From the NCBI GenBank assembly GCA_018266335.1, contig JAFEAR010000176.1:19690-83689 (forward strand): 64,000 nt of DNA. The letters run 5' to 3'. Each line of letters opens with the position of its first letter. Position 1 is the first letter of the stretch. Below the pieces are notes generated by a model. That model was not told where the DNA came from. It saw only the letters and a list, made by a program, of their open reading frames with translations, and ran no database searches. Made by a program: the position numbers and the translations under genes. The DNA comes from Bdellovibrionales bacterium (GTDB taxonomy: Bacteria > Bdellovibrionota > UBA2428). Shown here one piece after another: positions 8,235 to 16,598 of the stretch.

Positions 8235-9439
8235 GCGGCTTTCACCCCGCGACGAGGCAGCCGCTGCGCCAAAGCGCAAAGCACTTCGTAAGAAATCGTT
8301 CCTAGCGCCGCCGCAACATCTTCGGCACTCTGACCGGGACCAATCCAAGTGGCTTGGAGCGCCGGCATATCTCCGCGAGCCAAACTTTGGCTCCAGCTGG
8401 CACACTGGGGATGATCCGTAAGGTCCACCATCGTTGAATCCATCGAGACCGTCCCGGCCACCGGCACCTTAGTTCCCGCCACCACAAAACCCACTTTAAA
8501 GGGAGCTTGGGCAGCGCGACTTAGAGCCCGATTCACGCCATCAGCATAGCCCAGCGAAACGGTCCCAATGAGCGTGCGCCGCGGCGCCACGAACCGATGG
8601 CCGTAGCCAACCCCCTCGCCTGCCTCGACCCAGAACATTTGCCGCAGAGGGGCTCGTACTTCAGCCACGGGCCGCAAATTCACCGGATGAGGGTCCGACG
8701 CAGCCCCGTAGACGCCCCAGAGATGCAGTCCCGGACGAACCGCCGTAAAGGGGGTACCAAGAGCCACGTGCTGCAAGACTCCGGGCGAGTTAGCTCCGTG
8801 AATCCACCGCGGAAAGTCACCCAAATCCTGCGTCCAAAGTTTACGCAATTGCGTCACGCATTCCACAAAGCGCGCCGCTTGTTCGTTGGAACAGATTGTC
8901 GGATCCTCCTCGCCCCGCGCAAGGTGGGTCATGAGTCCCGTCACCCGCAATCCCAGCTGCTGCAAGTCCCGAGCAATCTGCAAAAGCTCCGCGGCCAATT
9001 GGGGACGGTCCGCTACCCGAAAGCCCAAACGGTTCATCCCGGTGTCCAAATTTAATTGCACTCCCGCAATAACGGCCCGGACCTGCTTCGATGCTTTCCT
9101 TAAACTTTGCACGTCGGCCATGGAATCGAGCACCAGTTCGGTGTTCGCGGGCCAATCCAGATTCAAGTCTTCGCCCGAGAACTCACTCAACACGAGCAGC
9201 GAGCGCTTAACCCCCGCACGCCGCAGGGCCCTAGCCTCGCCCACTCGCGCCACCAGCAAATAGGGAACCTCGCGCTCACTCAGGTGCGCTTCGCACAACT
9301 TTGCAATAATTTCGGCCGAATGGCCGTAAGCATTCGCCTTCAACACGGGCATCAACGCCAAGCCATTTGCTCGGGTTTGAAGCATGCGAAAATTCTGCAA
9401 AAAAGCGTCCTCATAAATAAGGACCTCCGGGCCACCCAT
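8231..9439 (-). CDS. alr: Alanine racemase
   Basis: Alr is a PLP enzyme that makes D-alanine for peptidoglycan. The N-terminal barrel carries the PLP-lysine motif MPVLKANAYGHSA. The C-terminal domain has VSLGYADGVNRAL with the catalytic Tyr-containing GYADG, and VPVAGTVSMDSTMVDLT contributed across the dimer. The protein is about 400 aa, a little longer than usual. It appears to be the first gene of the alr-mlaEFD-TPR run and is coupled to mlaE by an ATGA overlap. Linking D-Ala supply to lipid transport is an unusual arrangement, and no function follows directly from it. The start has no strong Shine-Dalgarno. Confidence 0.93.
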   Translation of the reverse strand: MGGPEVLIYEDAFLQNFRMLQTRANGLALMPVLKANAYGHSAEIIAKLCEAHLSEREVPYLLVARVGEARALRRAGVKRSLLVLSEFSGEDLNLDWPANTELVLDSMADVQSLRKASKQVRAVIAGVQLNLDTGMNRLGFRVADRPQLAAELLQIARDLQQLGLRVTGLMTHLARGEEDPTICSNEQAARFVECVTQLRKLWTQDLGDFPRWIHGANSPGVLQHVALGTPFTAVRPGLHLWGVYGAASDPHPVNLRPVAEVRAPLRQMFWVEAGEGVGYGHRFVAPRRTLIGTVSLGYADGVNRALSRAAQAPFKVGFVVAGTKVPVAGTVSMDSTMVDLTDHPQCASWSQSLARGDMPALQATWIGPGQSAEDVAAALGTISYEVLCALAQRLPRRGVKAA

Positions 9440-9526
9440 ATGTGCGATTCTACAGGCCTTCGGTGCGTTCGCGCGAGCCCCGGAAGAGGCGAGTTTTTGA
9501 CATGAGGTGTCTGCAGGAACACCGTC

Positions 9527-9532
9527 TATACT
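9527..9532 (+). promoter_or_regulatory. Possible -10 element of the bolA-like gene
   Basis: TATACT lies 9 bases before the ATG at 9542, with no Shine-Dalgarno between, which would give a leaderless or near-leaderless transcript. A TTGACA at 9497-9502 is 24 bp upstream, too far for normal sigma70 spacing. An imperfect dyad GGTGT-N8-ACACC (9506-9523) lies between the two. Confidence 0.3.
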
Positions 9533-9541
9533 GAATCCAAC

Positions 9542-10015
9542 ATGCCTAAAGCACCGAGTCGCAAACGCGCCACCCCATCTTCAGCATCCAGAGCCCGCAA
9601 AAGCGTGGCCAAAGAGCGGGGTCCCGCCCCCAGCGCCGGCAAGGCTCCATCCAAACGAAGCCCGCGCATGGTGCCCCGAAAGCCAGCCAAGGGAGCGCCT
9701 CCCCAGACCGGGCTCAAACTCGCTGACGATGCCGTAGCCGCCGAAATCACCCGGCTTCTGCGCGATGCCCTGACTCCCTCTACCCTCTTCCTTAAAAACC
9801 TCTCCGACGCTCATAAACGGCACAAGGAAGCGCATAAGCACGGAGGAGGGCACTACTCCCTTTACGTCGTAAGCGATCTATTCACGGGCCTTAAACCCAT
9901 TCAGCGGCAGCAATGGATCTACAAGCTACTGGATGCCCTCATTCAGCAAAAAAAAATCCACGCCCTCGAAATGAAACTCGTCGACAGCGACGAAGCCCTC
10001 ACCATCGGAAGCTGA
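9542..10015 (+). CDS. BolA-like protein with basic disordered N-terminus
   Basis: BolA-family proteins pair with monothiol glutaredoxins in Fe-S handling or act as regulators. The BolA fold is in the last ~95 residues: AEITRLLRDALTPSTLF, SDAHKRHKEAHKHGGGHYSL with the conserved His-rich loop, YVVSDLFTGLKPIQRQQWIY and QKKIHALEMKLV. The first ~58 residues are a low-complexity Lys/Arg/Pro/Ala/Ser segment absent from ordinary BolA (about 80-100 aa). It is divergent from alr with a 102 bp gap and converges on hppA, where a minus-strand terminator separates them. Family call is good; the role is unknown. Confidence 0.8.
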   Translation: MPKAPSRKRATPSSASRARKSVAKERGPAPSAGKAPSKRSPRMVPRKPAKGAPPQTGLKLADDAVAAEITRLLRDALTPSTLFLKNLSDAHKRHKEAHKHGGGHYSLYVVSDLFTGLKPIQRQQWIYKLLDALIQQKKIHALEMKLVDSDEALTIGS

Positions 10016-10024
10016 CACCAACAA

Positions 10025-10060
10025 TAAAAAAACCGGATGCTCCTCACGGAACACCCGGTT
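10025..10060 (-). terminator. Rho-independent terminator of hppA
   Basis: On the minus strand, an AACCGGGTG arm pairs imperfectly with a CATCCGGTT arm, followed at once by a run of seven T (10025-10031 read in reverse). It lies 22 bp after the hppA stop. Confidence 0.8.
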
Positions 10061-10081
10061 CAAATAGACCTCGACCAACAA

Positions 10082-12148
10082 CTAAGCCAGAAGCGAAGCA
10101 ATCATGAGCGAAACCACGCTCATGACCTTGATCAGAATCGCAATACCCGGCCCCGAGGTATCCTTGAACGGATCACCAACGGTATCGCCAACCACAGCTG
10201 CCTTATGGGCATCCGAGCCCTTTTTCTCTCCAGCCAAAGCACCTTTTTCGATTGTCTTCTTGGCATTGTCCCAGGCACCACCAGCATTCGCCATAAACAG
10301 CGAAAGCACCGCGCCCACAACCATCGCACCAGCCAAAGCACCGGCCAAAGCTTCTGCGCCCAGCAAGAATCCAATCGCCGGGGGGGCCAAGATCGCCACT
10401 ACACCGGGCAGAATCATTTGCGAAAGCGCAGCACGCGTTGCCAAGTCCACGCAGGCAGCCGTTTCGGGCTTCACGCCCGGGCGACCTTCGAGCAGGCCCG
10501 GAATATCCTTAAACTGCCGACGAATTTCTTCAACGATTTTCCCGGCAGCTTTGCCTACCGCCGTCATTGTGCTCGCACCCACCACACAGGGGAGCACGGA
10601 GCCAATCAACAGTCCCACCAACACGCGACCATCAGTCAGATCCAGCAGCATAGCCGGCTTGCCCATCGCGATACGTTTAAAGTCGATTTCCATTTTGTAA
10701 GCGGCGAACAGAGCAATCACCGTCAACACCGCCGAACCGATCGCAAATCCCTTACCGATCGCTGCCGTCGTGTTACCAACCGCATCTAGCTCATCGGTGA
10801 TATCGCGAATCTCTTTGCCGAGCTCGCTCATTTCGGCGATCCCGCCCGCGTTATCCGCAATCGGACCGTAAGCATCAACCGTCATAACGACGGCCGTCAC
10901 GGCCAGCATCGCCACCGCTGCAATCGCGATTCCATAGAGCCCCACACCCACGTAGCTGATCGAAGCCACGAGTGCGATCACCAACATCGGCGCAATCACA
11001 CTCTCCAGACCAACCGCCAAACCACGAATCACGTTCGTGCCTGCGCCCGTCTTCGCCGACTCAGCAATGCGCATCACCGGGCCAGCGCTCGTGTAGTAGT
11101 CCGTAATTAGTCCCACTACGCCGCCGCCCAAGGCGCCCGCAATCACCGCGTGGAACAGGCCCATGCTCAGTCCCAAAGCCTGGAAGAGCATGTAGCTCGC
11201 AACCAAGAAAACGAAGGGGGGCAAAAGCAAGGCATAGCGAAGGGCCAATGCAGGCTTGGTATTCTTAAAGAAGCGCACTGCCACAATGGCAATAATGCTC
11301 GTAATCAAACCAACCGCCGCCAACATCAAAGGCAAAATCGAACCCGTCACACGCATGGCCTCTTCGGTAACCGAAACGCCCGCCGCAAACATGCCCTGCA
11401 AACTGGCGCCACTCGTCGTAAGGGCAATAGCCATCGCCGAAACCGTAGCGGCCACGTAACTTTCAAAAATGTCCGCGCCCATACCTGCAACGTCGCCCAC
11501 GTTGTCGCCCACGTTGTCCGCAATAACGCCGGGGTTGCGAGGATCATCTTCAGGAATACCGGCAATAACTTTGCCGGCCAAATCCGCGCCAACGTCTGCA
11601 GCCTTAGTGTAAATACCACCACCGATACGCGCGAACAGCGCAATCGACGAAGCGCCCACACCAAAACCGTGAATGATGCTCGTAAAGTGAGCATCCGTGC
11701 GGAACATATGGGTCAATCCGCCCAAGCCAAGAATACCCAAGCCGGCCACTGCGAGACCCATCACGGCGCCACCATCGAAAGCCACCATCAGAGCACTGCC
11801 TCGGCCACCTTCTTTTGCCGCTTGCGCAGTACGCACGTTAGCTAGCGTTGCGGATTGCATACCGCTAAGACCAGCCACCAAAGAAAGTCCCGCGCCCAAC
11901 AGGAAAGAGAGCGCCGCGGCTTGGCCAAGAGCAAAGCCCAAGACCGAACCGACAACGATCGAGTACACAACCAGAATTTTATATTCGCGAGCCAGGAAGG
12001 CCATGGCGCCTTCGCGAATGTAGCCAGAGATTTCCGTCATGCGCGCATTGCCACCCGGCAGCGCCTTCACACGAACAAAGAGGATTGCAGCCAGAACCAA
12101 TGCCGCAACGCCTACGAGGGGAGCTAGAGAAGTCCACATTTCAATCAT
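10082..12148 (-). CDS. hppA: Membrane ion-pumping pyrophosphatase, K+-dependent type
   Basis: This 688-aa integral membrane protein of about 16 helices couples PPi hydrolysis to H+ or Na+ export. The substrate site is complete: DVGADLAGKVIAGIPEDDPRN, then PGVIADNVGDNVGDVAGMGAD, and near the C-terminus GGAWDNAKKTIE and HKAAVVGDTVGDPFKDTSGP. The sequence GNTTAAIGKG has Ala at the position that is Lys in K+-independent enzymes, so this should be the K+-dependent class. GADIFESY places Glu three residues after Asp, as in Thermotoga-type Na+-pumping enzymes rather than plant-type DLFGSYAE. Which ion is moved remains uncertain. It lies downstream of rpsN and has its own terminator. Confidence 0.97.
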   Translation of the reverse strand: MIEMWTSLAPLVGVAALVLAAILFVRVKALPGGNARMTEISGYIREGAMAFLAREYKILVVYSIVVGSVLGFALGQAAALSFLLGAGLSLVAGLSGMQSATLANVRTAQAAKEGGRGSALMVAFDGGAVMGLAVAGLGILGLGGLTHMFRTDAHFTSIIHGFGVGASSIALFARIGGGIYTKAADVGADLAGKVIAGIPEDDPRNPGVIADNVGDNVGDVAGMGADIFESYVAATVSAMAIALTTSGASLQGMFAAGVSVTEEAMRVTGSILPLMLAAVGLITSIIAIVAVRFFKNTKPALALRYALLLPPFVFLVASYMLFQALGLSMGLFHAVIAGALGGGVVGLITDYYTSAGPVMRIAESAKTGAGTNVIRGLAVGLESVIAPMLVIALVASISYVGVGLYGIAIAAVAMLAVTAVVMTVDAYGPIADNAGGIAEMSELGKEIRDITDELDAVGNTTAAIGKGFAIGSAVLTVIALFAAYKMEIDFKRIAMGKPAMLLDLTDGRVLVGLLIGSVLPCVVGASTMTAVGKAAGKIVEEIRRQFKDIPGLLEGRPGVKPETAACVDLATRAALSQMILPGVVAILAPPAIGFLLGAEALAGALAGAMVVGAVLSLFMANAGGAWDNAKKTIEKGALAGEKKGSDAHKAAVVGDTVGDPFKDTSGPGIAILIKVMSVVSLMIASLLA

Positions 12149-12256
12149 CGCAAACCACCTTCAACCACAAGGCGCAGCAGTGCGCCCATCATTACATTTT
12201 GAATTCAACTGGGAAATACGGAGAAGAAATCCAGAATCAGACGAAGCGAGCGGTAA

Positions 12257-12562
12257 TTACCAGCTCGCCTTCGTCACGCCCGGGATACGGCCCAAGAGAG
12301 CCAACTCGCGGAACTTGATACGCGAGAGACCGAATTTTTTGTAAACACCCCGACCGCGGCCCGTCAGTTGGCAGCGGCTGCGAACACGGCAAGCGGCGCC
12401 GTTGCGGGGCAGCTTTTGCAGCGTCATACGAGCAGCTGCGCGATCTTCGTCGGACAACGAGAAATCGACGGCCCGTTTTTTCAGTTCAGCCCGAACCTTA
12501 GACTGACTTTCAGTCATTTTGATTCGCGATTTGTTCCGGAGCTTCATGCACAATTTAGACAT
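12257..12562 (-). CDS. rpsN: 30S ribosomal protein S14, long zinc-free form, outside the spc operon
   Basis: S14 joins the 30S head late in assembly. The 101-aa protein aligns over its full length with the long, zinc-independent class: [48 protein letters not shown] and the invariant end [23 protein letters not shown] region. It lacks the CxxC-CxxC zinc knuckle. Its usual place between rplE and rpsH is empty here. It sits instead after rplQ and a thioredoxin-like gene, upstream of hppA and still on the same strand as the ribosomal block. Confidence 0.97.
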   Translation of the reverse strand: MSKLCMKLRNKSRIKMTESQSKVRAELKKRAVDFSLSDEDRAAARMTLQKLPRNGAACRVRSRCQLTGRGRGVYKKFGLSRIKFRELALLGRIPGVTKASW

Positions 12563-12606
12563 CTAAATCCTAACCTCAAAAAATTCGTTGAAATAACTGG
12601 ACTTCC

Positions 12607-13242
12607 CTACCGGGATTTACCCGGCACGTCAACATTTTCAAACTTCTTAGCCAAGCCTTCGAAGTATTCTATAACTTGCGGACGGGTCCATTGCTGAGCG
12701 CCCACAATTTTCTCCACAACCCATCCATCCCGGCGCACCACATAGCTTTCCGGAAACTTGTCCGATCCCCAGGCCGAGGCCTGCTCCTTACCCGGATCCC
12801 TCCACAAGCGCCCAGGAGCCACCACAATGCGATTTTGCGCCATGAAGCGATCGATAGCTGCCCAGGAATCATCGATGCTCACAAAGACGATATCGATGCC
12901 ATGGCCCTCCAACTCACGCTGAAGCTCAATCATCGCCGGATACTCTTCCAAACATGGGGGACACCAGGTCGCCCAAAAGTTCACGACCGTCACGGACGAC
13001 TTAAAGGTCAGCGGAACCTTCCTTCCATCGGGGCCCTCAACCTGAGTTACAGGGGCGCGAAATGGTTTAAAGGGAACCGCAAACTCACGATCATTATGAG
13101 CAAACTGAAAAAAATACAGCACCCCTAAGAGAGGAATGCCAAAAATCACCAAAACCTTGATGAGCCTTAAAAAGTCAAAACCCGCTCCGAAGCCTCCCAA
13201 GGAGTCTCCAGACCGGGTTTCAGTGGGCTTAGAATCAGCCAC
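12607..13242 (-). CDS. Membrane-anchored TlpA/ResA-like thiol-disulfide oxidoreductase
   Basis: The product is 211 aa with a cytoplasmic N-terminal segment of about 25 residues and one transmembrane anchor (LIKVLVIFGIPLLGVLYFF). A periplasmic thioredoxin-fold domain follows. The active site is VVNFWATWCPPCLEEYPAM, i.e. the CPPC of the TlpA/ResA/CcmG group, and the cis-Pro loop is KFPESYVV. The domain ends with a final helix PQVIEYFEGL. Such proteins reduce apocytochrome c or other periplasmic disulfides. It starts 3 bp after rplQ and precedes rpsN, so it looks co-transcribed with ribosomal genes. The window also encodes two secreted c-type cytochromes as possible clients. Confidence 0.85.
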   Translation of the reverse strand: MADSKPTETRSGDSLGGFGAGFDFLRLIKVLVIFGIPLLGVLYFFQFAHNDREFAVPFKPFRAPVTQVEGPDGRKVPLTFKSSVTVVNFWATWCPPCLEEYPAMIELQRELEGHGIDIVFVSIDDSWAAIDRFMAQNRIVVAPGRLWRDPGKEQASAWGSDKFPESYVVRRDGWVVEKIVGAQQWTRPQVIEYFEGLAKKFENVDVPGKSR

Positions 13243-13245
13243 GAA

Positions 13246-13770
13246 TCACTTAGCGGATTTGGCCTTTTTCTTAGCGGGGGTCTTTTCAGCGTCGTCGCCC
13301 GAGGTAGCTTTTCCGGCTGCGGCTTTAGCGGATGCCTTTTTGCCGGTTGCTTTCTTCTTGCCCTTGGCGGGAGCCTTCTTGACCGGAGCTTCGTTGTAGT
13401 GCGGAACGAGAGCTTCGTCCGACCATTCAATCAACGCCATGTCAGCAGCATCTCCAGCACGATGGCCCGAAAGCTTCATGATACGCAGGTAACCGCCAGG
13501 ACGATTCGCCATTTTAGGAGCAATCGTCGAAACGATCTGCAGAACGGCTTCACGGTTCGCCAATTGGCTAACTGCTACACGGATGTTTGCTACCGTCGGG
13601 TTCTTCAGGCGAGTAACAATCGGCTCCAAAAAGGGACGAAGCTTCTTCGCGCGAGGCAAAGTCGTTTTGATTCGACCATGTTGAACCAACCCGATCGACA
13701 AGTTTCTCAGCATAGCGACGCGGTGGTCAGCTTTTACGCCAAGTTTAGAACCGATTTTTGCGTGTCTCAT
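13246..13770 (-). CDS. rplQ: 50S ribosomal protein L17 with Lys/Ala-rich C-terminal tail
   Basis: L17 lines the outside of the exit tunnel. The core starts MRHAKIGSKLGVKADHRVAMLRNL-type, has LPRAKKLRPFLEPIVTRLK, and continues to GYLRIMKLSGHRAGDAADMALIEW. A roughly 55-residue tail composed almost only of Lys, Ala, Pro, Gly and Thr follows (VKKAPAKGKKKATGKKASAK and onward), making 174 aa against about 120 in most bacteria. It follows rpoA by 30 bp, as in the alpha operon. Confidence 0.96.
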   Translation of the reverse strand: MRHAKIGSKLGVKADHRVAMLRNLSIGLVQHGRIKTTLPRAKKLRPFLEPIVTRLKNPTVANIRVAVSQLANREAVLQIVSTIAPKMANRPGGYLRIMKLSGHRAGDAADMALIEWSDEALVPHYNEAPVKKAPAKGKKKATGKKASAKAAAGKATSGDDAEKTPAKKKAKSAK

Positions 13771-13800
13771 ATCATTTCACCATTCAAGACTAAGCCGGGC

Positions 13801-14820
13801 TCAGTTTTCTTGTTGTTTTCTTTCTTTCGTCTTCTCAGCGATCAGTTCCGGCGACAGATCAAGCTTCATGCCCAAACCGAGACCCATTTCATGGAGAATG
13901 TCTTTAATTTCGTTGAGGGACTTACGGCCAAAGTTCTTCGTACGAAGCATTTCAGCTTCCGTCTTCTGAACGAGCTCGTAAATGTAACGAATGTTCGCAT
14001 TCTGCAAACAGTTAGCGCTACGAACCGACAATTCAAGTTCTTCAACGCTCTTAAAGAGATTCTCGTTAATGTCGCTCTTCGCACGGTCTTGCTTCACTTC
14101 CACAACTTCAACGCCTTCGTCGAAGTTAATGAAAATCGAAACCTGATCCTTCAGGATCTTCGAAGCGTAAGCCAAAGCTTGCTCCGGAGAAATACTGCCA
14201 TCCGTCCAGATATCGGTCGTCAGTTTGTCGTAGTCCGTATGCTGACCAACCCGGGCGTTGGAGACCGTGTAGTTGCAACGGGTAACGGGCGAGAAGATGC
14301 TATCCACAGCAACCGTACCGATAGGGCTGTTTTCCTGCTTATTGCGTTCGGAAGAAACGTAACCACGCCCCCACTTCACAACTACTTCACCACGAATGTG
14401 GGCATCTTTACCCAAGGTAGCGATATGGTGAGTCGGATTCAAAACGTGAACGCTCTCATCAACGGCAAGGTCTGCGGCCGTAAGTGCACCCGGGCCCTTT
14501 TTGTCGATAAAGATAGTTTTTTGCGAAACACCGTCAACACGAAGACGAACACCCTTCAAATTGAGGATGATGTCCGCCATGTCTTCGGTAACGTCGTTCA
14601 AAGTCGAAAATTCGTGCAGAACACCTTCGAATTTTACGCTGACAATAGCGCAACCCTGGAGCGAGCTGAGAAGAATACGACGAAGGCCGTTTCCGATCGT
14701 GTGACCGAAGCCACGCTCCAACGGTTTCGCAACGAAGCGGCCGAAGGTCGGCGTCAAGTTGGAACGGTCCACTTCGACCATTTTGGGCCGGATGAGGGTT
14801 GTCCAATTTTCCTGAATCAT
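13801..14820 (-). CDS. rpoA: RNA polymerase alpha subunit
   Basis: The 339-aa alpha subunit nucleates core assembly and contacts UP elements and activators. The N-terminal domain has [21 protein letters not shown] and [22 protein letters not shown]. The C-terminal domain after about residue 255 carries the DNA-contact region [21 protein letters not shown] and [17 protein letters not shown]. It is full length. rpsK lies 46 bp upstream with no rpsD between, and rplQ follows. Confidence 0.98.
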   Translation of the reverse strand: MIQENWTTLIRPKMVEVDRSNLTPTFGRFVAKPLERGFGHTIGNGLRRILLSSLQGCAIVSVKFEGVLHEFSTLNDVTEDMADIILNLKGVRLRVDGVSQKTIFIDKKGPGALTAADLAVDESVHVLNPTHHIATLGKDAHIRGEVVVKWGRGYVSSERNKQENSPIGTVAVDSIFSPVTRCNYTVSNARVGQHTDYDKLTTDIWTDGSISPEQALAYASKILKDQVSIFINFDEGVEVVEVKQDRAKSDINENLFKSVEELELSVRSANCLQNANIRYIYELVQKTEAEMLRTKNFGRKSLNEIKDILHEMGLGLGMKLDLSPELIAEKTKERKQQEN

Positions 14821-14866
14821 CGTATCTAGCTCCTTAAAAAAGAGTGCTTAAAACTATAAAAAAATA

Positions 14867-15256
14867 TTAAACGCGGCGACGTTTGGGCGGACGGCATCCG
14901 TTGTGCGGAATCGGCGTAACGTCTTTGAGCTGGGTAACTTTCAAGCCGACCGAAGAGAGCGCACGGAGAGCAGATTCACGACCTGCACCGGGACCTTTAA
15001 CTTCGACCGCCAAGGTACGCATACCAGCATCGTAAGCCATTTGACCGGCGTCGGAAGCCGCAATTTGAGCAGCAAAGGGGGTGCTCTTACGAGCGCCCTT
15101 AAAGCCTTTTTTACCTGCCGACGACCAGAACAAGGCGTTACCAGCAGGATCAGAGATCGTAACGATCGTGTTGTTAAAAGTAGCGTACACGTGACAGATG
15201 CCCACCGGGGGGACTTTCTTCATGCTACGTTTTTTTGAAGTATCAACTTTTGCCAT
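14867..15256 (-). CDS. rpsK: 30S ribosomal protein S11
   Basis: S11 is a platform protein near the anticodon of E-site tRNA. The 129-aa sequence has the invariant [32 protein letters not shown] and the end [17 protein letters not shown]. Length is normal. The following gene is rpoA rather than the usual rpsD. Confidence 0.98.
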   Translation of the reverse strand: MAKVDTSKKRSMKKVPPVGICHVYATFNNTIVTISDPAGNALFWSSAGKKGFKGARKSTPFAAQIAASDAGQMAYDAGMRTLAVEVKGPGAGRESALRALSSVGLKVTQLKDVTPIPHNGCRPPKRRRV

Positions 15257-15283
15257 TCTATAATCTTCCTAATTATCTACTGA

Positions 15284-15667
15284 CTACTTCAGCGATTTAA
15301 CTGATGCCTTACCAGCAACCGTCTTACGGGGACCCTTACGCGTACGCGAGTTAGAGCGCGTGCGCTGACCACGAACCGGCAAACCTTTACGATGGCGCAG
15401 GCCACGGTAGGTTTGAAGTTCAATCAAACGCTTTACGTTCATTGCAACGTTACGACGAAGATCGCCTTCCACTGCAAAGTTTTTTTCGATGAAATCGCGG
15501 ATTTTCGCGACGATGACTTCGTCCATTTGATCCGTTTTAAGCGCAGGATCAATTTTCAAGCTGGAAAGAATTTTTCCAACCGTCGTTTTGCCAAGGCCGT
15601 GAACGTAGGTCAACGCCACGTCCAGTCGTTTGTTTCGGGGAAGGTCAACACCTGCAATCCGTGCCAT
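15284..15667 (-). CDS. rpsM: 30S ribosomal protein S13
   Basis: S13 sits in the 30S head and bridges to L5. The 127-aa sequence begins [19 protein letters not shown] and contains [36 protein letters not shown] and the C-terminal tail [20 protein letters not shown] that contacts tRNA. It is followed 27 bp later by rpsK and preceded by rpmJ. Confidence 0.98.
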   Translation of the reverse strand: MARIAGVDLPRNKRLDVALTYVHGLGKTTVGKILSSLKIDPALKTDQMDEVIVAKIRDFIEKNFAVEGDLRRNVAMNVKRLIELQTYRGLRHRKGLPVRGQRTRSNSRTRKGPRKTVAGKASVKSLK

Positions 15668-15688
15668 TTATTTCATTTCCTCTAGGAA

Positions 15689-15802
15689 TCAGCCCTGACG
15701 CTGCTTGTGTTTGGGGTTATCACAAATCACGCGGACAACACCTTTCCGCTTAATGACTTTGCATTTCTCACAAATTCTTTTGACAGAAGCCCTGACTTTC
15801 AT
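15689..15802 (-). CDS. rpmJ: 50S ribosomal protein L36, zinc-binding form
   Basis: This short gene encodes 37 residues, [20 protein letters not shown] followed by [18 protein letters not shown]11, C14, C27 and H32 form the classical zinc site. It lies between adk and rpsM, the usual rpmJ-rpsM start of the alpha operon. A GAGAGGAAGAG Shine-Dalgarno region precedes the ATG. infA and map, often found here, are absent. Confidence 0.97.
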   Translation of the reverse strand: MKVRASVKRICEKCKVIKRKGVVRVICDNPKHKQRQG

Positions 15803-15832
15803 CTCTTCCTCTCAGTTTTTTAAAGGCGACTC

Positions 15833-15861
15833 CTTATAACGGATAGCCTCAATAATAGCAA
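15833..15861 (-). promoter_or_regulatory. Sigma70-type promoter of the rpmJ-rpsM-rpsK-rpoA-rplQ operon
   Basis: On the minus strand TTGCTA (15856-15861) and TATAAG (15833-15838) are separated by 17 bp, in the 112 bp gap between adk and rpmJ. The predicted transcript would start about 25 bases before the rpmJ ATG. Position and spacing are good; this is a reading by eye. Confidence 0.55.
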
Positions 15862-15914
15862 CCGATGTTCCTCGATTTAGACCAATTTTTATAGCTCAAT
15901 AAAGGTCCCGATCC

Positions 15915-16598
15915 TTAGTCGGAAAGGGCCCTCAATATCGTAGTTTCTAGCTCCCGAGCGACCAATTCCGGGGCACCTTCCGCGTCCACAGAATAAACAT
16001 GTTGATCCCTAGGAAGAGTACTCAAGATTCCATCCAGTTGGGATTCATAGAGTTTAAAGCGGGCCAAAATGGTCTCAGGCTTATCATCTTCACGCTGGAT
16101 CAGCGGCTGACCATCTTCATCGTCAATATTGGCGACTTTGGGGGGGTTCATGACCCGATGATAAACGCGTCCATTCCGCGGGTTAACCAAACGGTCTGCC
16201 ACCCGAGAAATAACCGTTTTTTCGGAAATTTTGAACTCTACGAAGATCGTAGGGCCAAAGCGCCCGGCAGGAGATGCCCACTGGCACAAAAACTCAGTCT
16301 GAACCGCCGTCCGGGGAAAACCATCCAACAACAGCATCTTGACCTGTCCACTGGCGGTCATTTTCTCAACTTGAGACTTAAAAACCTGGCTCGTAACCTC
16401 GTCCGAAACCAACTTGCCCGAAGCGAGAATATCTTTCACGGACAAGCCCAAGGGGGACTTTGAGGCGATTTCAGAACGAAAGAGATCGCCCGTAGAAATA
16501 TGGACCCATCCCGGATGATTTTGCGACAGGCTACGCGCCTGGGTGCCCTTCCCTGAGCCCGGAGGGCCCAGGAGGACAACGACTCCAATTCTACTCAT
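15915..16598 (-). CDS. adk: Adenylate kinase
   Basis: Adk catalyses ATP + AMP to 2 ADP. The 227-aa protein has the P-loop LLGPPGSGKGTQA, AMP-binding HISTGDLFRSEIA, DGFPRTAVQTEFL, and a long LID (RLVNPRNGRVYHRVMNPPKV, then LIQREDDKPETI) that has no zinc cysteines. It overlaps secY by 4 bp, the common secY-adk arrangement. Confidence 0.97.
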   Translation of the reverse strand: MSRIGVVVLLGPPGSGKGTQARSLSQNHPGWVHISTGDLFRSEIASKSPLGLSVKDILASGKLVSDEVTSQVFKSQVEKMTASGQVKMLLLDGFPRTAVQTEFLCQWASPAGRFGPTIFVEFKISEKTVISRVADRLVNPRNGRVYHRVMNPPKVANIDDEDGQPLIQREDDKPETILARFKLYESQLDGILSTLPRDQHVYSVDAEGAPELVARELETTILRALSD

